DNA of 64,000 nucleotides. Source: Candidatus Heimdallarchaeota archaeon B3_Heim (GTDB lineage Archaea; Asgardarchaeota; Heimdallarchaeia; Hodarchaeales; Hodarchaeaceae). Below are positions 28,822 through 37,924 of this stretch, in pieces. How positions within the stretch are numbered: the stretch's first letter is position 1; the number at the start of each line of letters is the position of its first letter. The stretch is taken from assembly GCA_003144275.1 (NCBI GenBank), contig NJBF01000005.1, positions 60,319-124,318 on the forward strand, read 5' to 3'. The notes beneath the pieces were generated by a model, which was given only the letters and a program-made list of their open reading frames with translations, did no database searches and had not been told where the DNA came from. The translations under genes and the position numbers were made by a program.

Positions 28822-30033
28822 TCAAAGAATTTTCAACTTATTTCCAAGTTCTTCAAATGCCCGAAGTCCTTCATCCAATTGTTCCTTTGTGAGAGCAGTA
28901 TTTGCCTGTACACGTATCCTATCTAAACCTCGTGGAACCATGGGAAAAACTATTGGCAGGGCAAAAATTCCATAATCACTATACAGTAAATTTGATATTT
29001 CTTTCGCTTTTAATGGATCTCCACAAATAATAGGGATTATTGCTGTAGTGGATGCGTCTGTAATTCCATGATTATAACCCATATCAATAATCCTCCTTTT
29101 AAAGTAGTTAATATTGTCCCATAATCTCGGTACTAAGTCTGGTTCCTCATCTTCAATTAAGTCCAAGGCTTTAATAGAAGCAGCTGCAGTTGCAGGAGGG
29201 TGACTCCCTGATAATAGATATGATCTAGTCTTGTTTCTGCACCAAGTCACCAGCTCCTTTGATCCAACAATAGATCCGCCCATTGTACCAAAAGCCTTAG
29301 AAAAGGTTCCCATTTCAACATCTACTTTCCCTTGTAAACTATAATGATCTACAAGACCCTTCCCCGAATTATTTCGACCAAGTACACCATCACCATGTGC
29401 ATCGTCAACATATATCATTGCACCATAGGGGGAAGCAATTTTGTATATCACATCTAATTTAGCTGCATCCCCGTCCATCGAAAACACACCATCCGTGATC
29501 AAGAGAATCCTTCTTGGATTCTGCTTATCAAGCTCAGCTATAACCTTTTCCAAGTCACTCATATCATTGTGTTTATAAACAGCCCGTTTTGCTTTAGATA
29601 AGCGTACTCCGTCAATTATCGAACCATGATTCAGCTCATCTGACAATATTATATCGTTTTTATCAGGAGCTAGCTGGGGGATGATTCCTTCATTAGCAGC
29701 AAAACCCGCGGAAGTGACAAAGCCGGCATCTTGTTCTTTGAATTTAGCAAGACGTTCTTCCAGTTGTACATGTAAATCCATATTACCTGCGATTGCTCGA
29801 ACAGATCCTGAACCAACACCATGCGTTTTAACCGCCTGAATTGCTGCTTCCTTCATTTTCGGATGATTACTTAATCCTAGATAATTATTAGAACATAACA
29901 TAATGACATTTTTTCCCTCAACATTGCACACAGTATCAGAAGCTCCTTCTAAAGTCCGATGAACCCATTCCCTACCTGCATTACGAATTTCTTTCATTTC
30001 AGTGACAAAAAAGCTGTTTGGATCTCGTGTCAT
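28822..30033 (-). CDS. kbl: Glycine C-acetyltransferase (2-amino-3-ketobutyrate CoA ligase)
   Basis: This PLP enzyme of the alpha-oxoamine synthase family joins glycine and acetyl-CoA, or cleaves 2-amino-3-ketobutyrate in threonine breakdown. It has 403 residues, the family norm. Visible motifs are NNYLGLSNHPKMKEAA, GVGSGSVRAIAGN, the PLP-binding VDDAHGDGVLG and the Schiff-base lysine in GTFSKAFGTMGG. The related 8-amino-7-oxononanoate synthase is an alternative, but the AGNMDLHVQLEERLA and MVPRGLDRIRVQANTALT segments look like KBL. AGGTGA lies just before ATG 30033. Threonine dehydrogenase is not in the window. Confidence 0.88.
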   Translation of the reverse strand: MTRDPNSFFVTEMKEIRNAGREWVHRTLEGASDTVCNVEGKNVIMLCSNNYLGLSNHPKMKEAAIQAVKTHGVGSGSVRAIAGNMDLHVQLEERLAKFKEQDAGFVTSAGFAANEGIIPQLAPDKNDIILSDELNHGSIIDGVRLSKAKRAVYKHNDMSDLEKVIAELDKQNPRRILLITDGVFSMDGDAAKLDVIYKIASPYGAMIYVDDAHGDGVLGRNNSGKGLVDHYSLQGKVDVEMGTFSKAFGTMGGSIVGSKELVTWCRNKTRSYLLSGSHPPATAAASIKALDLIEDEEPDLVPRLWDNINYFKRRIIDMGYNHGITDASTTAIIPIICGDPLKAKEISNLLYSDYGIFALPIVFPMVPRGLDRIRVQANTALTKEQLDEGLRAFEELGNKLKIL

Positions 30034-30188
30034 AGATTTTCACCTGTTGTTCGGAAGAAAAATGGACATTCCTTTTTTATTTTTCTCAGCTCTGTATTCA
30101 AATTAAAGCAATCTTTGTTGTAGAACGGATATTGACTTTGATTTATTAAGTATTTTTTGTTTTTTAAGAAAATAATCAGATTTTCCAA

Positions 30189-31121
30189 TTAAACAAATTT
30201 AATCTGTTCCCCTAACAATTCAATTAAGAGTTTAATTACAAAAAATGCAGTGATGTCTGCAGTATCAAACAGGGGGTTATATTCTACAATATCCCAGCTA
30301 AAATTTTTCCCAGGAGGAAGCGCATTAAAGATTCCCAAGAGTAACGTAACTAAGTCCCGACTAGTAAGTCCGCATGCTACAGGATTACCGACTCCAGGAG
30401 CAAAACTCGGATCAAGGACATCTAGGTCAATTGAAATATGAAAATACTGATGTTTTGAGGCCAATTTCTGAATCAAAGAAGTTCCAAAATCAAATAAATT
30501 TGCTTGATACTGAAGGGAGGATGTAGAATACAATAGCATATCTTTTTGCTTTGCGTATTCGACCTGTTCGCTTAAAAAATCACGGTATCCAAGTATAGTT
30601 GCTCCGTCAAAGGTTTGTAGCTCAGAGAGTCTTTTGAGCGAACACGCATGAGAGAAACGAGACTCATTTACTTCATCATAAAGGTCTAAATGTCCATCAA
30701 TGTAAATAATATGCACAGGAATGTTTTTATTCTCGAACGCTTTTCCTACGCCAATAGTAATACTGTGATCACCTCCCATTATAAGAAAAGGTTTTTGAAA
30801 AGAAATTAGATCAGTTACACCTTCGCTTACGCGTCTTAAACTTTTTTCAATATCGGTATTAATAATTCCAATATTGCCCCAATCTTTAAGACGAAAATAC
30901 CTTGTTAAATCTATCCCTTTTTCTGAAACACACTCAAAATTTTCTGATTGAAGTATTCTTCTTAACGAATTTGGACCAAAACGGGCTCCTGGACGATAAG
31001 ACGAGGAAATATCTAACGGAACTCCTATTAAATTATAGTTTGGGATTTCGTCCTTCCAATCATATTTAATAAGCCCACAAAATGATTGTGGTTGATGAGA
31101 TACAAAATCTAGATTACTCAC
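30189..31121 (-). CDS. speB: Agmatinase/ureohydrolase
   Basis: This is an arginase/agmatinase-family manganese enzyme of 310 residues. All metal-binding motifs are present: MGGDHSIT, DGHLDLYD and SIDLDVLDPSFAPGVG. Agmatinase splits agmatine into putrescine and urea; the sequence alone does not exclude arginase or formimidoylglutamase. The neighbours support agmatinase: a PLP decarboxylase gene is divergent from it, and deoxyhypusine synthase and TiaS (which uses agmatine) follow. The start is GTG 31121. The intergenic space to the decarboxylase is 110 bases and should carry both promoters. Confidence 0.88.
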   Translation of the reverse strand: MSNLDFVSHQPQSFCGLIKYDWKDEIPNYNLIGVPLDISSSYRPGARFGPNSLRRILQSENFECVSEKGIDLTRYFRLKDWGNIGIINTDIEKSLRRVSEGVTDLISFQKPFLIMGGDHSITIGVGKAFENKNIPVHIIYIDGHLDLYDEVNESRFSHACSLKRLSELQTFDGATILGYRDFLSEQVEYAKQKDMLLYSTSSLQYQANLFDFGTSLIQKLASKHQYFHISIDLDVLDPSFAPGVGNPVACGLTSRDLVTLLLGIFNALPPGKNFSWDIVEYNPLFDTADITAFFVIKLLIELLGEQIKFV

Positions 31122-31231
31122 GAGGGATCACACAAAAAGACTTATCTAATACAAATATAAATAATATTTCCTGATGAGACTATTCTGTATTGTAGTACCC
31201 CAGCTAAGTACAAGTAGGAGCCACTTAAGTC

Positions 31232-32518
31232 TTGCACTCAGAAAAAAAAAATATGGATGAGGAAAAGTATTTATTGCTTGAGTATCAAGAAAAAACACTA
31301 TTTTTCAACGGATTGAACCTAGAGGAGCTTCTAAAGAAGTATAAGACACCATTATTCATATTTTCTCAAGAAATTCTAGAGCTACAATATAAAAAAATTC
31401 ATGAAACATTTTCTTCTCTTAATACTCAATCCCTGAAGATTGCATTTTCAGTGAAATCTAACCCGCTCCCTGAAGTGGCTCAAACATTTATGGAAAAAGG
31501 TGCTGATTTTGAAGTTACTTCGATAGGAGAAATAAAACACGTTATTGCGAATGGAGGGGAACCAACTAAGATTATATTCACTAATATCGTTAAGGATAAA
31601 ACAACGGTAAAGTACTGCCTAGAAAAAGGTGTTGGTTTGTTTGCAGTTGACTCTTGGAGTGATATGAAAAACATTGAGGAAGCTTGTAAGGCATTACAAA
31701 TAAGAGCAAACGTTCTATTACGTGTAAATCCTGGTACACAACTGAATGATACTTTATTTTCATGCACAGGTGGGAATAGCAAAATTGGTATTCTAATACC
31801 AGAGACTTTCGAGGGAAAATCCCAGTTCAACAAAATTCTCGACCATTGTTTAAATTCTGAATGGCTGTGCTTTCAAGGTCTCCATGTTCATTTAGGGAGC
31901 CAAATTGTAAATTTAGACCAATACAGGGATGGAATGAGAAAAATAAGTCTTCTCATAACCCAAATCGAGGAGAGAGGTTTTGAAATTAAGATCCTTGATA
32001 TTGGAGGAGGAATTCCTATACCCTATGGAGAAAAGAATGTACCACCAATCGAAAAATTCAAAGATGTAATTCAAGAGGAATTTAATGGTCAATTATCCTC
32101 TATTATACTAATCCTTGAGTCAGGAAGATATTTAACAGCCCCTGCGGGTGTTTTAGCACTTCAAATCTCAATAATTAAAGAGAGAGAATCTAATCTTAAC
32201 ATTGCTTGCGTTAATGGGAGTTTTTATAACACTATACCTGATGCTATTATCGCAGATTGGCATTTCCCAATTAAAAAGGTGAAAAAAAATATCAATACAC
32301 CAATTATTCCTTACCGAATAGTGGGTTCATCTAATGATACTTTAGATTATTATAAAGGAGCAATAGAAGGAAATAACTTGGTTTTATTATCTAAATTAGA
32401 AGAAAAAGATTATATCGTGTTTTTACAGGCTGGAGCATATTCAATTTCTTTTAATTCAACGTATTGTATGGAAGAAAGACCTTTAGTTTATTTTAATTTT
32501 AATACAAGTAAAAAATGA
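31232..32518 (+). CDS. Group IV PLP-dependent decarboxylase (alanine racemase fold)
   Basis: The family includes diaminopimelate, ornithine, arginine and carboxynorspermidine decarboxylases. The PLP lysine is K75 in AFSVKSNPLPEV. Other motifs are LHVHLGSQI, LDIGGGIPIPYG and ESGRYLTAPAGV. The position of the catalytic Cys, normally in GxxCDxxD, is GSSNDTLD here, with Asn 368 in place of Cys, so activity may differ. Next to agmatinase, deoxyhypusine synthase and TiaS, a polyamine or agmatine-forming role (for example arginine decarboxylase) is a fair inference, but lysine synthesis cannot be excluded. The start could be TTG 31232, with GGAG upstream, or ATG 31253. Confidence 0.78.
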   Translation: MHSEKKNMDEEKYLLLEYQEKTLFFNGLNLEELLKKYKTPLFIFSQEILELQYKKIHETFSSLNTQSLKIAFSVKSNPLPEVAQTFMEKGADFEVTSIGEIKHVIANGGEPTKIIFTNIVKDKTTVKYCLEKGVGLFAVDSWSDMKNIEEACKALQIRANVLLRVNPGTQLNDTLFSCTGGNSKIGILIPETFEGKSQFNKILDHCLNSEWLCFQGLHVHLGSQIVNLDQYRDGMRKISLLITQIEERGFEIKILDIGGGIPIPYGEKNVPPIEKFKDVIQEEFNGQLSSIILILESGRYLTAPAGVLALQISIIKERESNLNIACVNGSFYNTIPDAIIADWHFPIKKVKKNINTPIIPYRIVGSSNDTLDYYKGAIEGNNLVLLSKLEEKDYIVFLQAGAYSISFNSTYCMEERPLVYFNFNTSKK

Positions 32519-32697
32519 AGGGGCCTGTGTTACTTACAGCAATATATCGAATAATATGCAATAATAATATATGAGATTTGTGAGAAAAGTGACTCAAAGA
32601 ATTTGAGAAGGACATTTATCTGTACCAGTGAGCCCCTTAGTCAATATAAAGACAAGAATTTAGAATTTATTAATATAATAAATGAGATTTACCGATT

Positions 32698-33615
32698 ATG
32701 AAACTACACAAAATGAAACAGGTAGACATTAATCCAAATATGAGTGTCTCTGAACTTTTAGATTCTATGAAAAATGGAGGATTTACATGTCGAAAGGTGG
32801 GACTCGCTACTGATCTGTTTTTGGAAATGATTGAGGATAAATCTTGTACCATATTTTTAGGTCTCGCTGGCGCTCTCATACCTGGTGGAATGCGAAATAT
32901 CCTCTACAAAATGATAGACAACAAGATGGTTGATTGTATTATCACTACTGGTGCAAATCTAAGCCATGATCTATTGGAAACTTCAGGAGGATCACATTTC
33001 CATGGAAATAGTCAACTTGATGATATAAAACTTAAGGAACTCGATGTTAGTAGGATTTTTGATACTTTTATTTCGTATGAATCCTTTGTAAAATTTGAGA
33101 ATTTAGTTCAGAAGATTTTAGATAATATTCCTAAGGAACCGATGAGTACACGCCGATTTATCTATGAAATTGGACGATATGTCACTGATCCAAATTCAAT
33201 TGTCAGATTAGCACATGACAAAGAAATCCCGATTTTTGCCCCATCATTTGCTGACAGTATGTTAGGTGTCCAATCTTGGCTTTTTTCGCAAATTAAACCG
33301 TTAAATATTGATGTATTGAAAGATCACACTGAATTTTCAGAGATAATTTATGACTCGAAAAAAATGGGAGCAATGATTCTTGGGGGTGGCGTTCCAAAAC
33401 ACTTCATCATGAATGGGTCTCAATTACATGATGGACTAAGTTATGCAATACAAATTACGATGGATCGACCCGAACATGGTGGTGTGAGTGGCGCTTCCAT
33501 AAAAGAAGCCGTATCATGGGGAAAAGTGACATCTGATGCTAAATGGATTGATATTATGGGTGATGTCACCCTAGTTCTTCCACTTTTAGTCGCGGGAATC
33601 CTTTCAAGGCTTTGA
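32698..33615 (+). CDS. dhs: Deoxyhypusine synthase
   Basis: This enzyme moves the aminobutyl group of spermidine onto a lysine of initiation factor aIF5A. The 305 residues carry the NAD-binding and active-site segments LGLAGALIPGGMR, TTGANLSHDLLE, MILGGGVPKHF and EAVSWGKV, in which K276 is the reaction lysine. Length is normal for the archaeal form. It depends on a polyamine, which fits the agmatinase and PLP decarboxylase genes just upstream. aIF5A itself is not in the window. Confidence 0.96.
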   Translation: MKLHKMKQVDINPNMSVSELLDSMKNGGFTCRKVGLATDLFLEMIEDKSCTIFLGLAGALIPGGMRNILYKMIDNKMVDCIITTGANLSHDLLETSGGSHFHGNSQLDDIKLKELDVSRIFDTFISYESFVKFENLVQKILDNIPKEPMSTRRFIYEIGRYVTDPNSIVRLAHDKEIPIFAPSFADSMLGVQSWLFSQIKPLNIDVLKDHTEFSEIIYDSKKMGAMILGGGVPKHFIMNGSQLHDGLSYAIQITMDRPEHGGVSGASIKEAVSWGKVTSDAKWIDIMGDVTLVLPLLVAGILSRL

Positions 33616-33636
33616 ATACGAGGAAATGAATAGTTA

Positions 33637-35016
33637 ATGCTCAAGGAATATCATATTGGTATTGATGATACTGATTCTCATGAAGGTATGTGTACAACAT
33701 ATTTAGCAACCCTAATCGTTGATTCATTGGAGAATCATGGAGTAGAATTCCTTGACTTCCCGAAATTAGTCAGATTAAATCCTAATATTCCGTATAAAAC
33801 CAGGGGAAACGGTGCAGTTTCAATCAGTTTCATTTCAACGACACATAAAATAGAAGAAATTTGGAAAGAATGTATTAACCTTGTTAAAATCCATTCAGAT
33901 ATCAAAGCTGAGAATACTGATCCTGGGATAGTTCTGCAAATCGGAAAACCAGACCCAAGAACTAAAAAAGTTTATTATGAGGCACTTTATACAGTCATCT
34001 CATTAAAGAGCATGCAACATATCTTGAATAATAATTTTCAGGGACTTTACTATTCCATAAAAGAAGGAAGAGGATTAATCGGAGCATGTGCGGCCATTGG
34101 TGCGAACCTATATTCTGATTATACATATGAATTCATTGCTTACAGGGATCCAAGTATTAAAACATCTAAACGGATGATTGATGAAAAATCGGTTATTGAG
34201 GCTGATCAATCTAATCCCTTATCATTTGGGAATTATGATTATGTACACAATCAATTAATGATTACTCCACATGGACCAGATCCAGTCTATGTCGGAATTA
34301 GGGGAGAAACTGCAAAATCAGTTATTCAAATGTGGAACGAGATAAAAATACTAGAAAATATTACTACGGTTATGTTGTTTAGATCAAATCAACATACTCA
34401 GCCTCATTTTCCCAAGGAATTTACTGGAAAGGATATTAAACCATATTATTCTGTAAAAGTTAGAGGAGTTGTGGATTCGACCCCTCATTTGATTACTGGT
34501 GGGCATGTTATAGTTTCTATAGTTTCAAATGGAAAAACCGTAAATTGCGCGGCCTACGAGCCGACTAAGAAATTTCGAAAACATGTAAGAGAATTGATTG
34601 CAGGAGATGAACTAATGGTCTATGGAGGGGTGAGACCAGCTTCTGATGAATATCCAATAACAATCAATTTGGAACAATTCGAGATTATTAAACTACAACA
34701 ACAGATCGCACGAATTCCTTTGAAATGTCCTCATTGTGAAGGCGCGCTAAAATCTCTTGGACAGAACCAAGGATTTCGTTGTAAAAGATGTAAATATCAA
34801 ATAGACAAAAAAGAAATTGGATTTCAATTTAAAAAGCGTGGATTGCATTCAGGAGTGCGATATGTCATACCAACTTGCGCACAACGCCACTTAACTAAAC
34901 CAACTTCGCGTGATGATAACCTGCAATTTCACTTGCCTTCAGAAGAAAGTTTTCAAGAGGAATTTCATGATTTTTTGAAGAATCGAGAGAACTTATTAAA
35001 GCACCCTTTAATTTGA
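33637..35016 (+). CDS. tiaS: tRNA(Ile2) 2-agmatinylcytidine synthetase TiaS
   Basis: TiaS attaches agmatine to the wobble cytidine of tRNA-Ile(CAU) so that it reads AUA. The 459 residues begin with the typical IGIDDTDSHEGMCTTYLA, continue with LVRLNPNIPYKTRGNGAVS, and contain an OB-like part and a C-terminal zinc ribbon (CPHCEGALKS and CKRCKY). It needs ATP and agmatine, so its place beside an agmatinase and a likely amine-forming decarboxylase is meaningful. It starts 22 bases after deoxyhypusine synthase, so the two are probably in one operon. Confidence 0.95.
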   Translation: MLKEYHIGIDDTDSHEGMCTTYLATLIVDSLENHGVEFLDFPKLVRLNPNIPYKTRGNGAVSISFISTTHKIEEIWKECINLVKIHSDIKAENTDPGIVLQIGKPDPRTKKVYYEALYTVISLKSMQHILNNNFQGLYYSIKEGRGLIGACAAIGANLYSDYTYEFIAYRDPSIKTSKRMIDEKSVIEADQSNPLSFGNYDYVHNQLMITPHGPDPVYVGIRGETAKSVIQMWNEIKILENITTVMLFRSNQHTQPHFPKEFTGKDIKPYYSVKVRGVVDSTPHLITGGHVIVSIVSNGKTVNCAAYEPTKKFRKHVRELIAGDELMVYGGVRPASDEYPITINLEQFEIIKLQQQIARIPLKCPHCEGALKSLGQNQGFRCKRCKYQIDKKEIGFQFKKRGLHSGVRYVIPTCAQRHLTKPTSRDDNLQFHLPSEESFQEEFHDFLKNRENLLKHPLI

Positions 35017-35026
35017 GGTGAATCTT

Positions 35027-36421
35027 GTGAAAACCAATTCATTAATCAAAGCTGAATTTGATAGGGCATGGAAAGAATGGATACATGGTCATGATACAGA
35101 GGCTGCTGAAATTTGGTATTCAATTCTTCGGAAGTATCCAGAATCAGAAAATGATCAGATTTCGATTGATGCAGTAAATTATCTTGCGATGTACGAAAGA
35201 ATTTGGGAAGGAAGGATAGAAACAGAAATAGATATCATTAAAAACAGAAAAAACTCAGAAATAATAAATTACTCAAAGGGTGCAGCTGATTCTTTAATAG
35301 AGATCGCCCTCAGATCTAAATCTCAGGAGGATGCGCTTAATGAGTTTCAGGCCGCTCGGGAAATATATGAGCGACTCAATGATAAGGAAGGATTAATTAA
35401 ATTAAATTATCAATATGGAATGTATCTGGTCAATCGCGGTATTGGAAAATTCGGCCAAATCTTTAATAAATTCCAAGTTGCACTACAAAATGCAATTGAA
35501 ACAAATCGAAAATATTACAAAGCTCAAATTCATCATGGAATCGGAGAGGCATTCCTTCGTTTAGAAAATATAGAAGAGGCAAGTCACCATTTCGACATTG
35601 CATCTCAAATATATCACTATTTAAATAATGAAAGAAAAATCCTTGAAGTTCTTGTATCTAGAGCTGATGTTGAGTCACAGAATCAACAAACTACCTCATC
35701 TGAAAAATTAGTAACTCTATATGATGAGTTTACTAGTCGAAAAGAGAAAATAAAGGATAAAGTTCCAAAATCCGCTTTATTCAGTCATTTATCTCGATTT
35801 TGTGATTTATTTCTCGATTTTGAAGACTATAAACACATAAATACTCTAGTAGCAGAATTAGATGCAATATTAAGGCAAACAAATATTAATTCCAGCTTGT
35901 ACTTTCAAGGAAAAATGTCCTTAGCTTTAATAAAAGGAAATATCCAGCTTAAAATGCTGAATTTTACAAATGCTGAGGATTTATACAATTATATTCTTCG
36001 TCGAAGAGGAGAAGCAAAAATCACAGATCTTTATGGGGCATTAATCAGTTTAGCAATAATTTCTCTCTATAAATATCGTATTTTTTTCGATACGGTTCAT
36101 CTATCTGAGGCACAGAGCTTAATTCAAGACGCTATGAAAATCTCTGAAACAACTGATCACGTACGGGGATTTTTACGCGCGAGCGTCGTAAATGTGATGT
36201 TGAAAATATCTGTGGGAGACCTTGACGAAATCGATGAGATGGAACGAATCATCAAATCAGCTCAAGAAAAAGGCCTAGTAACCGAGGCGCGTAGAGCTCA
36301 GAAGGAAATTACCAGGCTAAAACGTATGATCCGAACTCAAGACAAAAGTGATGATAGATCAGTAGAAAAAATTTTGAAATATGCACTAGAAGCAAAAAGA
36401 CTGGTATGGAAAAATCAATAA
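35027..36421 (+). CDS. TPR-like helical repeat protein
   Basis: This 464-residue protein is almost all helical, with repeated TPR-like units such as EAAEIWYSILRKYPES, ALNEFQAAREIYERLND and EASHHFDIASQIYHYLNN spread over residues 15-400. It probably mediates protein contacts. The start is GTG 35027, because GAGGTG ends six bases upstream; the GTG at 35018 is itself inside that site. It follows tiaS closely and may share its transcript, but no functional link is evident. Confidence 0.75.
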   Translation: MKTNSLIKAEFDRAWKEWIHGHDTEAAEIWYSILRKYPESENDQISIDAVNYLAMYERIWEGRIETEIDIIKNRKNSEIINYSKGAADSLIEIALRSKSQEDALNEFQAAREIYERLNDKEGLIKLNYQYGMYLVNRGIGKFGQIFNKFQVALQNAIETNRKYYKAQIHHGIGEAFLRLENIEEASHHFDIASQIYHYLNNERKILEVLVSRADVESQNQQTTSSEKLVTLYDEFTSRKEKIKDKVPKSALFSHLSRFCDLFLDFEDYKHINTLVAELDAILRQTNINSSLYFQGKMSLALIKGNIQLKMLNFTNAEDLYNYILRRRGEAKITDLYGALISLAIISLYKYRIFFDTVHLSEAQSLIQDAMKISETTDHVRGFLRASVVNVMLKISVGDLDEIDEMERIIKSAQEKGLVTEARRAQKEITRLKRMIRTQDKSDDRSVEKILKYALEAKRLVWKNQ

Positions 36422-36637
36422 ACCTACGTTCGTGGATGTGTAAGTATTCAATTTTCAGATCGACATCCAAAAAAGAAACTGTTTAATTATCTTCATTAGT
36501 TTACCACTACGGATCTTTGTGTCTTGTTGTAACTCCGATACGAGAACATAAAACAGAAAAATAAAATCGTTCTTACGAAGAAGGACTTTGGTTTATCCTC
36601 CCTAGTCCTGAAAAAGACGATATCGAAGGAATTCACG

Positions 36638-37216
36638 ATGTTTTTTCTTAATAATGTTGGCATATTCTTAGCTGAAACTTTAAATACATTCTTAACAACG
36701 TTGGCATCTTTTCCCCCAGAAAAGCCGCCCTTCTCATCAATTTTCATTCTAATAGTATCGTTCTTTGTGTCTCTCGGGTCTACTTTAGTGTCAAGATATA
36801 TGATAGACATAGAAAGATTAGGTACCTTAACGAGAGAAACAAAAAAACACAATAAAATGCGAATGGAAATGATGAAAACAGCTGACACAAAGTTAAAACT
36901 GAAGTATGAAAGAAATGCGAGCAAGATGAAGAAAATGCAATCAGAATTAACAACGATGAGAATGAAACCTTTACTCATTACATTTCTTCCCCTAATGTTA
37001 TTTTTTGTTCTTCTCTCTAATATTTACAGAGGGGGAGCGATCCCTGCAGTTATTCCGTTCGAACTACCGGAAAGCATACTTCTTAGAATAGGCACATACG
37101 AAGTTGTGGATGGATGGGGAAAAGTTTTTCGTCCTGATTATGTCTGGTGGTATTTTGGAGGCAGTATAACATTTGGATCAATCTTTCAAAAACTTGCAGG
37201 CCTACAGCCTGATTAA
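36638..37216 (+). CDS. DUF106 membrane insertase (Oxa1/EMC3/TMCO1 superfamily)
   Basis: Archaeal DUF106 proteins belong to the Oxa1 superfamily with YidC, EMC3, TMCO1 and Get1 and help insert membrane proteins. The 192 residues show the known layout: an N-out hydrophobic helix (about 40-60), a basic coiled-coil (ETKKHNKMRMEMMKTADTK), and two further helices around 112-125 and 165-180. The next gene is eL34, which matches the order seen in other archaea (DUF106 then eL34). ATG 36638 gives the family length. Together with SecY, SecE and FtsY it adds to the membrane insertion set. Confidence 0.88.
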   Translation: MFFLNNVGIFLAETLNTFLTTLASFPPEKPPFSSIFILIVSFFVSLGSTLVSRYMIDIERLGTLTRETKKHNKMRMEMMKTADTKLKLKYERNASKMKKMQSELTTMRMKPLLITFLPLMLFFVLLSNIYRGGAIPAVIPFELPESILLRIGTYEVVDGWGKVFRPDYVWWYFGGSITFGSIFQKLAGLQPD

Positions 37217-37237
37217 TTATTAAAAAGGTGAAATATA

Positions 37238-37456
37238 ATGACCAAGAATATCATAAAAAAGAAAACTCCAGGCGGACAAGTCGTTACCCACAAAACAAAG
37301 AAGTCTGCATCGTCTTCTCACTGTCGAATCTGCGGCATTTCGCTGCGTACAAACAAAAAAACCAAAACAAAAAGTGGGAAACGAGTTGCTAGACCGCTTA
37401 GTGCAGAGCTTTGCCCAGCCTGCTTGAAATCCTCAATACAAATGATTGAATTATAA
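37238..37456 (+). CDS. rpl34e: Ribosomal protein eL34
   Basis: This 72-residue basic protein has the eL34 pattern: KKTPGGQVVTHKTKK near the start, a zinc site CRICG and CPACL, and a connecting segment KRVARPLSAELC. It is shorter at the N-terminus than many homologues. It sits 21 bases behind the DUF106 gene, the expected archaeal arrangement, with AAAAGGTG ahead of the ATG. Confidence 0.88.
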   Translation: MTKNIIKKKTPGGQVVTHKTKKSASSSHCRICGISLRTNKKTKTKSGKRVARPLSAELCPACLKSSIQMIEL

Positions 37457-37502
37457 AAATTTTAGGAATAACCAGCGAATCAAAGATAGAAGTGATAATA
37501 AC

Positions 37503-37904
37503 ATGAGCCCAGGAAAAAGGAAGAAGAGGATTTCATGCAAAAAATGTGGAACAGAAATTGACCCAGTGAAAACCCCTCCATTAAAAACATGGCAATTAGT
37601 AAGCCCAATGCCTGATAAAGAAGGAAGGGTTACCCTTACGATTATGGGATCATTTAGATGCCCGGAATGTAATGCTTCGGTTCGTGCAGCTCTTAAAAAG
37701 GTAAAGGGAGATGAAATGGGTTCAGGTACTTCAAAAAAGGAATCCCTCATTCAAGCAGTAAAATTAATTGAAAAACCAACCCCCATTGATGAAATAGAGA
37801 TTCAGGGAATTTCCTCTCAAGCAGTAAGAAAAGCTATTGAGACTCTCATCTCCCAGAAAAGTTTGAATGGGGAAGTAAAAGACGGAAAATTTTATCCTGA
37901 ATAA
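37503..37904 (+). CDS. Zinc-ribbon plus winged-helix-like protein
   Basis: I do not know a named family. The 133 residues start with a basic stretch (SPGKRKKRISCKKCGTEI), a zinc site made of CKKCG and CPECN, then a helical C-terminal half that reads like a winged helix (ESLIQAVKLIEKPTPIDEI, SSQAVRKAIETLISQ, and a final strand pair). A nucleic-acid role is likely. The start is ATG 37503; the frame is open further upstream, but that would overlap eL34. It converges with truD. Confidence 0.65.
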   Translation: MSPGKRKKRISCKKCGTEIDPVKTPPLKTWQLVSPMPDKEGRVTLTIMGSFRCPECNASVRAALKKVKGDEMGSGTSKKESLIQAVKLIEKPTPIDEIEIQGISSQAVRKAIETLISQKSLNGEVKDGKFYPE

Positions 37905-37924
37905 TCTTTTCTCAAAATATCATT

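Noticed and set aside
36496..36978. A 160-codon frame on the minus strand
   Set aside because: It lies opposite the DUF106 gene, whose family match is clear; the antisense frame has low-complexity hydrophobic content only.
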